Assembly: GCA_902591845.1 (NCBI GenBank)
Contig: CACJCG010000003.1
Span: 1-45,424 of the forward strand
From: an uncultured Pelagibacteraceae bacterium
GTDB taxonomy: Bacteria; Pseudomonadota; Alphaproteobacteria; Pelagibacterales; Pelagibacteraceae
DNA length: 45,424 bases
Reading direction: 5' to 3'
Shown: piece after piece, positions 22,053-30,059 of the stretch
How the letters are laid out: each line of letters opens with the position of its first letter
How positions within the stretch are numbered: the first letter of the stretch is position 1
Position numbers and translations under genes: made by a program
The notes under the pieces: model-generated
Told to the model about the DNA's origin: nothing
What the model saw: only the letters and a program-made list of their open reading frames with translations
Databases searched by the model: none

Positions 22053-22234
22053 ATATAGTTGAATAATTTAAGAATAATTATTGTATTCAAAAGCAACAGC
22101 ATTATAGGGACAACAGTTCTTATTAGTTCCATTATATGATTAACTCTATCTAGTTTTCTCTCCAATTTTCTAATTGGACTCATGTTGTTCCATTCTTTTT
22201 CTGTGAAGCCGTACCTTTTTTGATTTTTTTTCAT
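22049..22234 (-). CDS. Small hypothetical protein with one C-terminal TM helix
   Basis: 61 aa, amphipathic charged N-terminus plus hydrophobic C-terminus; fills an otherwise empty gap; no recognisable family. Confidence 0.5.
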   Translation of the reverse strand: MKKNQKRYGFTEKEWNNMSPIRKLERKLDRVNHIMELIRTVVPIMLLLLNTIIILKLFNYI

Positions 22235-22300
22235 AATAAAAAAAATACTTTTAATGATTTTAAGGAAAAATTCAATTTTTAAACGAAAAATTTTATAAAT

Positions 22301-22331
22301 TTGGGCATATTAATTTAAATAATATGCCCAA
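22301..22331 (-). terminator. Strong stem-loop downstream of the PiT-like gene
   Basis: TTGGGCATATTA / TAATATGCCCAA, 12-bp perfect stem with 7-nt loop, 9 nt after the stop codon; no strong U-tract. Confidence 0.6.
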
Positions 22332-22340
22332 AAAGATAAT

Positions 22341-23306
22341 TTAAAACCAATTATTTGGAATAATTATATAGTGGATCGCTAATACGATACCTACTGAAAC
22401 ACTTAAACCAAAAATCATTTTAAGAAAGTCTTTACCAATTAATGGGAAGACGTACTTAAATTTATAGTCTTTATTCATTGTTGATATTGCAAGTTCTCTA
22501 CCACATAACAATCCTACAAACACCCATGTCGTAGACATAGGTAAATCATTGAGCTCTTTAAAGTAGAATAAAACAGCAGCATAAATTACATTAATAATTG
22601 TTGCTGATCTTGCATATCTTGTTCCCGTTTTTTCAAGAACAACTTTTTGAATTGGTCCACCTTGAATGTAGAAAATATAAAATAGTAATGAAGTAAAATA
22701 GGCCATTACAATTAAAAGTAATGATAAATCTAATTGCCTAGGCAGATATACAGCAATATTAGCTACATCGTGAGATAACCAAACCCACCATAACCAACCC
22801 GATGAAACCCAAACAGCATTTCTCCAAAAGCTTCTCCATTTGTCATCTACTTCATCAAATTTTTCATTAATAAACTTTGATACTGCTATCCAGGCTATAT
22901 AAGCAACCATTGCTGCTAATCCATAACCTACAACGCTTTTTAACAACATTTTTTCAAGCACAACGGTTGAAGCAAATGCTGAAAGAACTAAAAAGGTTGT
23001 TGATACCGGTATCCCAATTCTTGTTAATAATAATAGTATTGCAGGTGCTACTGCATGATACCATTGAATTTCTTGATAAGGTATTCTAGTTAATCTTCCG
23101 TAAGAAATATCACCATCATACGCATACCACCCCCAAGCTAACGCAAAAATCATAACTGCTGATGCCGATCCAGCTAGCACGTACCATTTAAACCACTTCT
23201 TTTTTGAAGCTATAAAGGTACCAAGTGTTTGAATTGAGTCGTTAGCGATTACGCTATATCCAGCAAGGGCAAACCCTATTACTGTATATACTAAAGTCAT
23301 ATCCAT
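22341..23306 (-). CDS. Divergent PiT-like inorganic phosphate transporter family membrane protein
   Basis: Two-fold repeat with ANDSIQTLGTF and HDVANIAVYLPR plus PVSTTFLVLSAF and LPMSTTWVFVGLLCGRELA, reminiscent of PiT GANDVANA / PVSTT motifs. Confidence 0.72.
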   Translation of the reverse strand: MDMTLVYTVIGFALAGYSVIANDSIQTLGTFIASKKKWFKWYVLAGSASAVMIFALAWGWYAYDGDISYGRLTRIPYQEIQWYHAVAPAILLLLTRIGIPVSTTFLVLSAFASTVVLEKMLLKSVVGYGLAAMVAYIAWIAVSKFINEKFDEVDDKWRSFWRNAVWVSSGWLWWVWLSHDVANIAVYLPRQLDLSLLLIVMAYFTSLLFYIFYIQGGPIQKVVLEKTGTRYARSATIINVIYAAVLFYFKELNDLPMSTTWVFVGLLCGRELAISTMNKDYKFKYVFPLIGKDFLKMIFGLSVSVGIVLAIHYIIIPNNWF

Positions 23307-23564
23307 TTTTTCTCCTATATATTATTGTTTTCGGTTCCGTCTAATGACTTGAGAAACTAATTATTCGTTAAAGGTAAAAAATTCTACGATTAAATTTATT
23401 TATTTGAGAATCAAAGAGTTGATTCATCAATGTGTAATCTAAGTTGTAGAGAAGTCTATAAGTGAAATATTTTATTTTGAAAACCTTAAGAGGATTCGTC
23501 TTGAATATAATATTTAAAAATTATGTAAATAAAATTTTAATATAATTTACATATATAAGTTGTG

Positions 23565-24215
23565 TTATTTATAGATAATTTTAAGAATATACGCTGCTAA
23601 AATTAATCCAATAAATTCAGCTAAAATATAGGTTGGTGTATTAAGATAATTAATTCCAGTAAAAGAATCAGTAAATGTTCTAGCTATAGATACAGCTGGA
23701 TTTGCAAAAGATGTTGAAGAAGTAAACCAATAACCTGCAGAAATATATGTTGCTACGCTAATCGCGACTATTGTTTTTCCATCCTTTAAAGTTGCAAAAA
23801 TAATAAATATGAGACCAAAAGTTGCTACAATTTCAGAAAAAAATATATGCAATCCGTCTCTATTTTTAGTTGATAACTCTAAAAGAGCGTGTTCAAAAAA
23901 AACATTAGCCAACATTACTCCAAATAAACAACCAGATATTTGTGCAGGAATATAATATTTTAAAAGATTACTTTTAATTTTTTTTCTAAAAAACATAGCT
24001 AAACTTACAAAAGGATTAAAATGAGCCCCTGAAATATCAGCAAAGGATGTAATTAAAACAAATAATCCAGCTCCAGTAGCAATTGTATTGGCTAAAAGCT
24101 TAATACCATCATCATTTGTTAGATTTTCTGCCATTATCCCAGATCCAACGATAATCATTACAAGAAAACAACTTCCTAAAAATTCGCCAATAATTATGTT
24201 TTTTTTAATTTTCAT
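23565..24215 (-). CDS. MIP/aquaporin family channel, probably AqpS-like (arsenite channel)
   Basis: Two half-helix motifs SGAHFNPFVSLAMF and SFANPAVSIARTF; overlaps arsC in the same operon. Confidence 0.85.
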   Translation of the reverse strand: MKIKKNIIIGEFLGSCFLVMIIVGSGIMAENLTNDDGIKLLANTIATGAGLFVLITSFADISGAHFNPFVSLAMFFRKKIKSNLLKYYIPAQISGCLFGVMLANVFFEHALLELSTKNRDGLHIFFSEIVATFGLIFIIFATLKDGKTIVAISVATYISAGYWFTSSTSFANPAVSIARTFTDSFTGINYLNTPTYILAEFIGLILAAYILKIIYK

Positions 24216-24639
24216 TTTCTAACAAAATTTTAATTTTTTTACTTATTATATCGTAAGTATCACTAATAATTTCGTTTATCTGCTTTTCATTTGAATTTTG
24301 AAATTTTGATACAGGATCATCAATATCCCAATGAATAATTTGGTTATTGTTTGGCCATACAGGGCACACTTCTTTATTTGCACTATTACATACTGTTATT
24401 ACATGATCTATATTAAACTTCTTATTTAAAAATATATCAAAATTTTTTGAAGAATAATTTTCAAGATTAAAATTTTTTATTTTAGTTAGATATAATTTGA
24501 TATTTTCGTTAATTTTTCCTGTCGGGTTGCTTCCAGCACTATAAGCTTTAAACTTATATGAATATTTATTGTTAATAATACTTTCAGCTATGATGCTTCT
24601 TGCAGAATTACCAGTACATACAAACAGTATATTTTTCAT
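24205..24639 (-). CDS. arsC: Arsenate reductase ArsC (LMW-protein tyrosine phosphatase fold)
   Basis: FVCTGNSARSIIAES P-loop; HVITVCNSANKEVCPVWPNNNQIIHWDIDDPVS. Confidence 0.9.
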   Translation of the reverse strand: MKNILFVCTGNSARSIIAESIINNKYSYKFKAYSAGSNPTGKINENIKLYLTKIKNFNLENYSSKNFDIFLNKKFNIDHVITVCNSANKEVCPVWPNNNQIIHWDIDDPVSKFQNSNEKQINEIISDTYDIISKKIKILLENEN

Positions 24640-24860
24640 TAAATTATGATTTTATAAATTCCTATTAAAAATAAAGGTATTTGTAATCCAAAATTAGTTA
24701 AGATAGCCTTATCATTGCTGATAAAACCAGCAATAGTCCATCCAATAACTCCTAATCCATGAAAATATATATTTAATGGATATATATTTAAATTAGTTAA
24801 AAGTATTCCTGTTAGTACCAAAAATGTACTTATCCACTTAAGATATTTTCTAATAAACAT
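24639..24860 (-). CDS. Small two/three-TM membrane protein (resembles DUF6552 by recall)
   Basis: 73 aa hydrophobic; LNIYPLNIYFHGLGVIGW; TAATG-coupled to arsC. Confidence 0.7.
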   Translation of the reverse strand: MFIRKYLKWISTFLVLTGILLTNLNIYPLNIYFHGLGVIGWTIAGFISNDKAILTNFGLQIPLFLIGIYKIII

Positions 24861-24945
24861 GATTTCCTCTCTAAATTTTTTTTAAATAATTGTTCTATTT
24901 ATAAAATATTGAGGTTAACTAAAAGAAAGATTTTAATTTTATAGT

Positions 24946-25827
24946 TTAATTTTTTTGAAGTTCATAGATAGAAACGTAGTGTTTCTTCTTAGGTAGTGGG
25001 ATTATGGTTGGAACTTTAGTCAATCTTGGTTTTATTGATTTATTTCCTACAATGATATTTTTATCATAATTTTCTAAATCAACTTCAGGATGAGGGTTTC
25101 CATCATTGATTAATGGCCACGCATCACAAGCTCTATAACCAAACAAAATTAAGGGTCTTGAGTTATTCATTTGATTGTGCCCAGACCCATGAACTGATCT
25201 ACAATGAAAAAATACTACTGTTCCAGCCGTTCCAGTTATGGAAACACTATCTTTAGTTCCTATTTTATCTTTCTTAGTATCTATCTTCCCAACAAAATAA
25301 TTTTCTTTGCTGTGGTGACTGTACAATTTCTTTTTGTGTGAATTCTTTATTATTTTAAGTGGCCCATTTTTTTCATAGCAATCATCTAAATATATACCAA
25401 CTGTAATTAAATCATCGTTTGTATGAGGGTAAAAAGCCCAATCTTGGTGCCATCCAATCTCACTGCCTTTTTTCTTATTAGGAAGCTTAAAATTTAATTT
25501 ACCTAGATGAAATCTAACTGTTCCACCTAACAATTTTTTAGCTATGGATATAATCCTTTTATCTCTAGATAATTCATAGAAAATTTTATGCCTGTTCTGA
25601 GGATTATTTAGTCTTAAAATTTCTTTATTTTTTGAAGAACCTGAATTGTATACAAAATGGTAATTATTATAGGATTGAGTTCCATTTGCACCATTAGTTT
25701 TTTTTCTTTTTTTTTCTTTTGAAATTACTTCATTAACAATTTTATTTATTTTATTTATCTTTGATTGAGAAATTAGATTTTCTTTAACTAGAAAGCCATT
25801 TTTTTTAAATAAATTTAAATCATTCAT
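24946..25827 (-). CDS. Phytanoyl-CoA dioxygenase (PhyH) family Fe(II)/2-oxoglutarate oxygenase
   Basis: GWHQDWAFYPHT (HxD), distal HGSGHN, SRPLILFGYRACD; substrate unknown. Confidence 0.88.
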   Translation of the reverse strand: MNDLNLFKKNGFLVKENLISQSKINKINKIVNEVISKEKKRKKTNGANGTQSYNNYHFVYNSGSSKNKEILRLNNPQNRHKIFYELSRDKRIISIAKKLLGGTVRFHLGKLNFKLPNKKKGSEIGWHQDWAFYPHTNDDLITVGIYLDDCYEKNGPLKIIKNSHKKKLYSHHSKENYFVGKIDTKKDKIGTKDSVSITGTAGTVVFFHCRSVHGSGHNQMNNSRPLILFGYRACDAWPLINDGNPHPEVDLENYDKNIIVGNKSIKPRLTKVPTIIPLPKKKHYVSIYELQKN

Positions 25828-25912
25828 AAAGTCAGATTTTGAAAGAAAATAAATCTTCTTTAAAATAAATACAATGTTTTTTGTGAGATTAAATAACAGT
25901 AATAATTATTTG

Positions 25913-25946
25913 TTAATCCGAGAATTTAAAAAAATTCCCGGATTAA
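25913..25946 (-). terminator. Stem-loop downstream of znuA
   Basis: TTAATCCG-a-GAATTT-AAAA-AAATTC-c-CGGATTAA; 14-bp stem with one internal mismatch between znuA stop and the PhyH gene; no strong U-tract. Confidence 0.55.
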
Positions 25947-25959
25947 ACCTAATTTTAAA

Positions 25960-27015
25960 TTAACAACCTTTAAAAGATGCAGACATATTTCTAATTAAAT
26001 TGAAATATAAGTCTTTTCCTGGGTCTAATGTTGCTCCTAATGGGTCAACAACTCCAGTTTTAATATTCATATCTTTTGCGACAGCTTTAATAATATCAGG
26101 GTTAAATTGAGGCTCTGAGAACACACAAGCAACTTTATCGTGATCAATTATCTCTCTGATTTCTGCTAATTGTTCTGCACCAGGCATCACATCTGTGTTA
26201 ACAGTAAAAGCACCTAATATATTTACATTAAATCTTTTCTCAAAATATTGATAAGCATCATGGAATACAATTGAAGCAACACTGCTACTTAAATCAGTCA
26301 TTACATCAATTGTAAGTTTATCAATTTCTTGTAAAGCTTTAGCTAAATTACTTTTGTATTTAGCTTCATTTTTTGGATCATTTTCAATTAAATGTTCTGC
26401 CATTTCATTTAACATAGCTTTTGCATTAATTGGGTCTAACCAAATGTGTGGATCAAATTCACCATGCGCATGTCCATCATGATCGTCATGTCCGTGGTCT
26501 TCATGATCATCTTCTTTTTTCCCATGATCATCATGGTCGTGATCATCTTCTTTTTTACCGTGGTCATCATCATGTCCGTGGTCGTCATGATCATCTTCCT
26601 TTTTACCATGATCGTCATGTCCGTGATCGTCGTGATCATGTTCGTCAAAAATATTTCTTTCTCTAAATTTTAATACTTGCAATCCTTTAGTCTCCATTAA
26701 TTCAATTTTTTCTGCTTTCTTTGCAATTGAACTCAATGGTTTTTCTAAAAAACTCTCTAAATCTTCACCAACCCAGAATATTAAGTCAGCATTTTGAAGC
26801 ATTTTTGCATGTGAAGGTTTCATTGCAAATCCGTGTGGAGATGCATATCCATCAACTATTAAATCAGGTTTAGCAATACCATCCATTAAGTAACTGGCTA
26901 ATGAATGAATTGGTTTAATAGAAGCAACTACTTTTATTTCAGCATTTGCTGGTGTAAAGAATGTTAGAATTGATAATATTGAGAATATAAGTGGTATTTT
27001 TTTAATATTTTTCAT
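25960..27015 (-). CDS. znuA: Zinc ABC transporter substrate-binding protein ZnuA with extended His/Asp-rich loop
   Basis: Signal peptide, IKPIHSLASYLMDG, DPHIWLDPINAKAML, VFSEPQFNP; long HDHDDHGKKE repeat loop; divergent from znuCB-zur. Confidence 0.95.
   Translation of the reverse strand: MKNIKKIPLIFSILSILTFFTPANAEIKVVASIKPIHSLASYLMDGIAKPDLIVDGYASPHGFAMKPSHAKMLQNADLIFWVGEDLESFLEKPLSSIAKKAEKIELMETKGLQVLKFRERNIFDEHDHDDHGHDDHGKKEDDHDDHGHDDDHGKKEDDHDHDDHGKKEDDHEDHGHDDHDGHAHGEFDPHIWLDPINAKAMLNEMAEHLIENDPKNEAKYKSNLAKALQEIDKLTIDVMTDLSSSVASIVFHDAYQYFEKRFNVNILGAFTVNTDVMPGAEQLAEIREIIDHDKVACVFSEPQFNPDIIKAVAKDMNIKTGVVDPLGATLDPGKDLYFNLIRNMSASFKGC
26461..26646 (-). repeat. Intragenic degenerate tandem repeat encoding the His/Asp-rich metal loop of ZnuA
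   Basis: Encodes DEHDHDDHGHDDHGKKE-DDHDDHGHDDDHGKKE-DDHDHDDHGKKE-DDHEDHGHDDHDGHAHG. Confidence 0.9.
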
Positions 27016-27033
27016 AATAAGTAATTTAATTGG

Positions 27034-27050
27034 TTGTTATAATATAACGT
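27034..27050. promoter_or_regulatory. Candidate Zur operator 1
   Basis: TTGTTATAATATAACGT; 15/17 match to the gammaproteobacterial Zur core ATGTTATAATATAACAT (as recalled); perfect inner palindrome GTTATAATATAAC. Confidence 0.8.
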
Positions 27051-27051
27051 T

Positions 27052-27068
27052 ATGTAATAATATAACAT
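27052..27068. promoter_or_regulatory. Candidate Zur operator 2
   Basis: ATGTAATAATATAACAT; 16/17 match to the same core; centre 18 bp from operator 1. Confidence 0.78.
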
Positions 27069-27086
27069 TTATAAGTCAAGCAATAT

Positions 27087-27833
27087 ATGAGCTCAGAAAA
27101 TAGTACATTAGTAAAATTAAATAACGCTGGTTTTAAACAAAATGATAAATGGCTAGTGGAAGGTGTTTCATTAACTATTAAAAAAGGAAAAATTGTTACA
27201 CTTATTGGACCTAATGGCTCAGGAAAAAGTACTACCGCAAAAATTGCATTAGGAATTTACAAAAACATAGAAGGAAGTGTTGAGAAATACACAAATAAAG
27301 TTGGATATGTTCCTCAAAAAATATCTATTGATTGGACATTACCGTTAAGAGTTTATGATTTTATGCTTCTAACAGAAAATATTAAAGATGAGGCAATTGA
27401 TGAAGCACTTACATTAACAGGTGTTATCCATCTTAAGAATAAAAATTTAGGAAATTTATCAGGTGGTGAATTTCAAAGAGTTTTAATCGCAAGAGCAATT
27501 TCAAAAAAACCTGAATTATTAGTTCTTGATGAACCAGTTCAGGGTGTTGATTACACTGGTGAGATTGCTTTATATGAATTAATTAAAAGAATCTCTGATA
27601 CGCTAAATTGTGGAATTTTATTAATATCTCATGATTTACATACAGTCATGACTGCAACAGATCATGTTGTTTGTTTAAATGGTCATGTTTGTTGTTCAGG
27701 TACACCAATGGATGTTGCTAAAAATAATGAATATAAAACCTTATTTGGTGAACAAGCATCTCAAATTCTTTCTGTATATGAACATAAACATGATCACGTT
27801 CATTCGGATAAAGGTGAAATAAAGAAAAACTAA
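27087..27833 (+). CDS. znuC: Zinc ABC transporter ATP-binding protein
   Basis: Walker A GPNGSGKSTTAK, LSGGEFQRVLIARA, LLVLDEPVQGVD; His-rich C-terminus. Confidence 0.93.
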   Translation: MSSENSTLVKLNNAGFKQNDKWLVEGVSLTIKKGKIVTLIGPNGSGKSTTAKIALGIYKNIEGSVEKYTNKVGYVPQKISIDWTLPLRVYDFMLLTENIKDEAIDEALTLTGVIHLKNKNLGNLSGGEFQRVLIARAISKKPELLVLDEPVQGVDYTGEIALYELIKRISDTLNCGILLISHDLHTVMTATDHVVCLNGHVCCSGTPMDVAKNNEYKTLFGEQASQILSVYEHKHDHVHSDKGEIKKN

Positions 27834-27834
27834 T

Positions 27835-28638
27835 ATGTTTGATGATTTTTTTATAAGAGCACTAATTGCAGGTTTGGGAATAGCTTTAGTAACTGGACCT
27901 CTTGGTTGTTTTGTTGTTTGGAGAAGATTATCTTACTTTGGCGATACATTAGCTCACTCAGCTTTACTTGGTGTAACTTTGGCTTACTCTTTTGAATTAA
28001 ACATTGCTCTTTCAGTATTTATTATTTCATCTCTAATTGCATTGATTTTAATTCAATTACAGAAGAAAACTAATTTACCTGGTGATGCTTTGCTTGGTCT
28101 ATTGGCGCATTCTTCTTTAGCTGTTGGATTAGTAGTAATAGGTTTTTTAACATTTATTCGTTTTGATATTATGGGACTTTTATTTGGTGATATATTAGCT
28201 GTAACAACTGATGATTTATTAATCATCTGGACTGGTGGCGCTGTAATTTTACTAGTTCTAAAATTAATTTGGAAACCATTGTTTGCATCTACAGTTAATT
28301 ATGAGTTAGCAGAAGCAGAAGGGCTAAACCCTGATAGAGCAAAAGCTATTTTTACAATTCTTATGGCTGCTGTAATAGCCATATCAATTAAAATGGTAGG
28401 TTTATTATTGATTACAGGTATGCTTATTATTCCAGCAGCGATGGCTAGAAATATTTCTAATAGTCCACAAAAGATGGTTTTATTTTCAATAATTGGCGGA
28501 TTATTATCAGTATTGTTAGGACTATTTTCATCGCTAGAATTCAATACATCATCTGGGCCTTCAATAATCATGGCTGCTTTAGTCTTATTTATATTGTCTT
28601 TACTTAATATTAAACAATCGATTAAATTGAAAAACTGA
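27835..28638 (+). CDS. znuB: Zinc ABC transporter permease
   Basis: ABC-3 family: GPLGCFVVWRRLSYFGDTLAHSALLGV, KMVGLLLITGMLIIPAAMARN. Confidence 0.94.
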   Translation: MFDDFFIRALIAGLGIALVTGPLGCFVVWRRLSYFGDTLAHSALLGVTLAYSFELNIALSVFIISSLIALILIQLQKKTNLPGDALLGLLAHSSLAVGLVVIGFLTFIRFDIMGLLFGDILAVTTDDLLIIWTGGAVILLVLKLIWKPLFASTVNYELAEAEGLNPDRAKAIFTILMAAVIAISIKMVGLLLITGMLIIPAAMARNISNSPQKMVLFSIIGGLLSVLLGLFSSLEFNTSSGPSIIMAALVLFILSLLNIKQSIKLKN

Positions 28639-28662
28639 TAACTAATTGATAAGAATTTAAAA

Positions 28663-29061
28663 ATGCAAAAAGAACATAACCTTTCAAAAAATCAAAAAAT
28701 TATTTTTGATCTTATTGATAAATCAGGCGGACCTATGAAAGCTTATTCAATTCTTTTTAATGTTCAAAAAAAAGGAATTAAAGCACCACTACAAGTTTAC
28801 AGAGCTTTAGATAAGTTAGTTGAAATTGGAAAAATTCATAAGATAGAAAGTAGAAATGCCTTTATTGCTTGCCAAAATTCTAGTTGTCAAATTTCAAAAG
28901 CTACCGCTTTTTCAATTTGTGAGAGTTGTGAAAATGTATCTGAAATAAGTAATTCAAAACTTTCAAAATATTTATCTAATTTTTCAGATAACTCTGGAAT
29001 GAAATATAGCAAATATAATTTAGAATTTTTTGGTTTATGTAAAAAATGTAAATCAAAATAA
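28663..29061 (+). CDS. zur: Fur-family zinc uptake regulator Zur
   Basis: PMKAYSILFNVQKKGIKAPLQVYRALDKLVEIGKIHKIESRNAFIAC; CxxC pairs (CESC, CKKC); in the znu operon. Confidence 0.87.
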   Translation: MQKEHNLSKNQKIIFDLIDKSGGPMKAYSILFNVQKKGIKAPLQVYRALDKLVEIGKIHKIESRNAFIACQNSSCQISKATAFSICESCENVSEISNSKLSKYLSNFSDNSGMKYSKYNLEFFGLCKKCKSK

Positions 29062-30059
29062 TGAGTACAGTTTCATTAACTTTAAACGAAATATTTGAAC
29101 TAGCTAAAAAAACTCTTTTAGCAAATGGTTGTGATGATGAAACAGCATCAATTTTATCTGACTTAATCAGAAACGCTGAAAGAGATGGTTCTGTATCGCA
29201 CGGTTTATTTAGATTACCAGCTTATGTAACAGGTCTTAAAGGTGGAAAAATAAATGGTAAAGGTAAACCCGAAGTAAAAAAAATATCTCCATCTGTAATT
29301 AAAGTTGAAGGAAATAATTGTTTAGCACCTGTAGTATTAAATAAAGGATTACCTGAATTAGCAAAAGCTGCAAAAGAAAATGGTGTAGCTGTATTAGCAA
29401 TAAATAATTCACATCACATGGCTGCTATGTGGCCTGAAACAGAAAAATTAGCAGAGGAAGGTTTAGTTGCATTTGCTTGTACATCTTACAAGCCTGCTGT
29501 TGCACCTGCTGGTGCAATAAAGCCATTATTTGGAACAAATCCAATTTCGTTTGCTTGGCCACGTCCAGGTAAAACACCAGTTGTTTATGATATGGCAACT
29601 GCTTCAATGGCAATGGGAGAAGTTCAAGTTGCTAAAAGAGAAGGTCACAAAGTTCCACTTGGCACTGGTTTAACTAAAGATGGTAAAGAAACAACTGATC
29701 CAGCGGAAATTGCCGATGGTGGAGTTTTATTACCATTTGGTGGTTACAAAGGATCTGCAATTGCAATGATGGTAGAATTAATGGCAGGTGCATTAGTTGG
29801 GGATAATTTTAGTTTTGAAACTGCTGCCAAAGATAATAATGATGGTGGTCCTCCAAGTGGCGGTGAATTCATACTAGCCATTAACCCAGATAAAACATCA
29901 GGTACTAATTGGCAAAAACATGCTGAGGAATTTTTTGAAAAAATGAAATCAATGGGTGAAGTAAGATTACCAGGTGAAAGACGTCATAAAAATAGAATGG
30001 ACAATGGTCCAAGAAATATTAACGAAGAATTAGTAAATAAAATTAAATCTTTAAGCTAA
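29061..30059 (+). CDS. Ldh-family NAD(P)-dependent oxidoreductase (malate/L-lactate/ureidoglycolate dehydrogenase-like)
   Basis: SHGLFRLPAYV, NNSHHMAAMWPETEKLAEEGLVAFACTS, FGTNPISFAWPRP; TAATG-coupled to zur. Confidence 0.88.
   Translation: MSTVSLTLNEIFELAKKTLLANGCDDETASILSDLIRNAERDGSVSHGLFRLPAYVTGLKGGKINGKGKPEVKKISPSVIKVEGNNCLAPVVLNKGLPELAKAAKENGVAVLAINNSHHMAAMWPETEKLAEEGLVAFACTSYKPAVAPAGAIKPLFGTNPISFAWPRPGKTPVVYDMATASMAMGEVQVAKREGHKVPLGTGLTKDGKETTDPAEIADGGVLLPFGGYKGSAIAMMVELMAGALVGDNFSFETAAKDNNDGGPPSGGEFILAINPDKTSGTNWQKHAEEFFEKMKSMGEVRLPGERRHKNRMDNGPRNINEELVNKIKSLS

Noticed and set aside
26461-26646. Repeat array resembling CRISPR or a minisatellite
   Set aside because: Repeats are degenerate, in frame with znuA, have no unique spacers, and no cas genes are nearby.
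26430-26673. His/Val/Ile-rich ORFs on both strands over the znuA repeat
   Set aside because: Alternate-frame readings of the ZnuA His/Asp repeat; low-complexity composition leaves all frames open.
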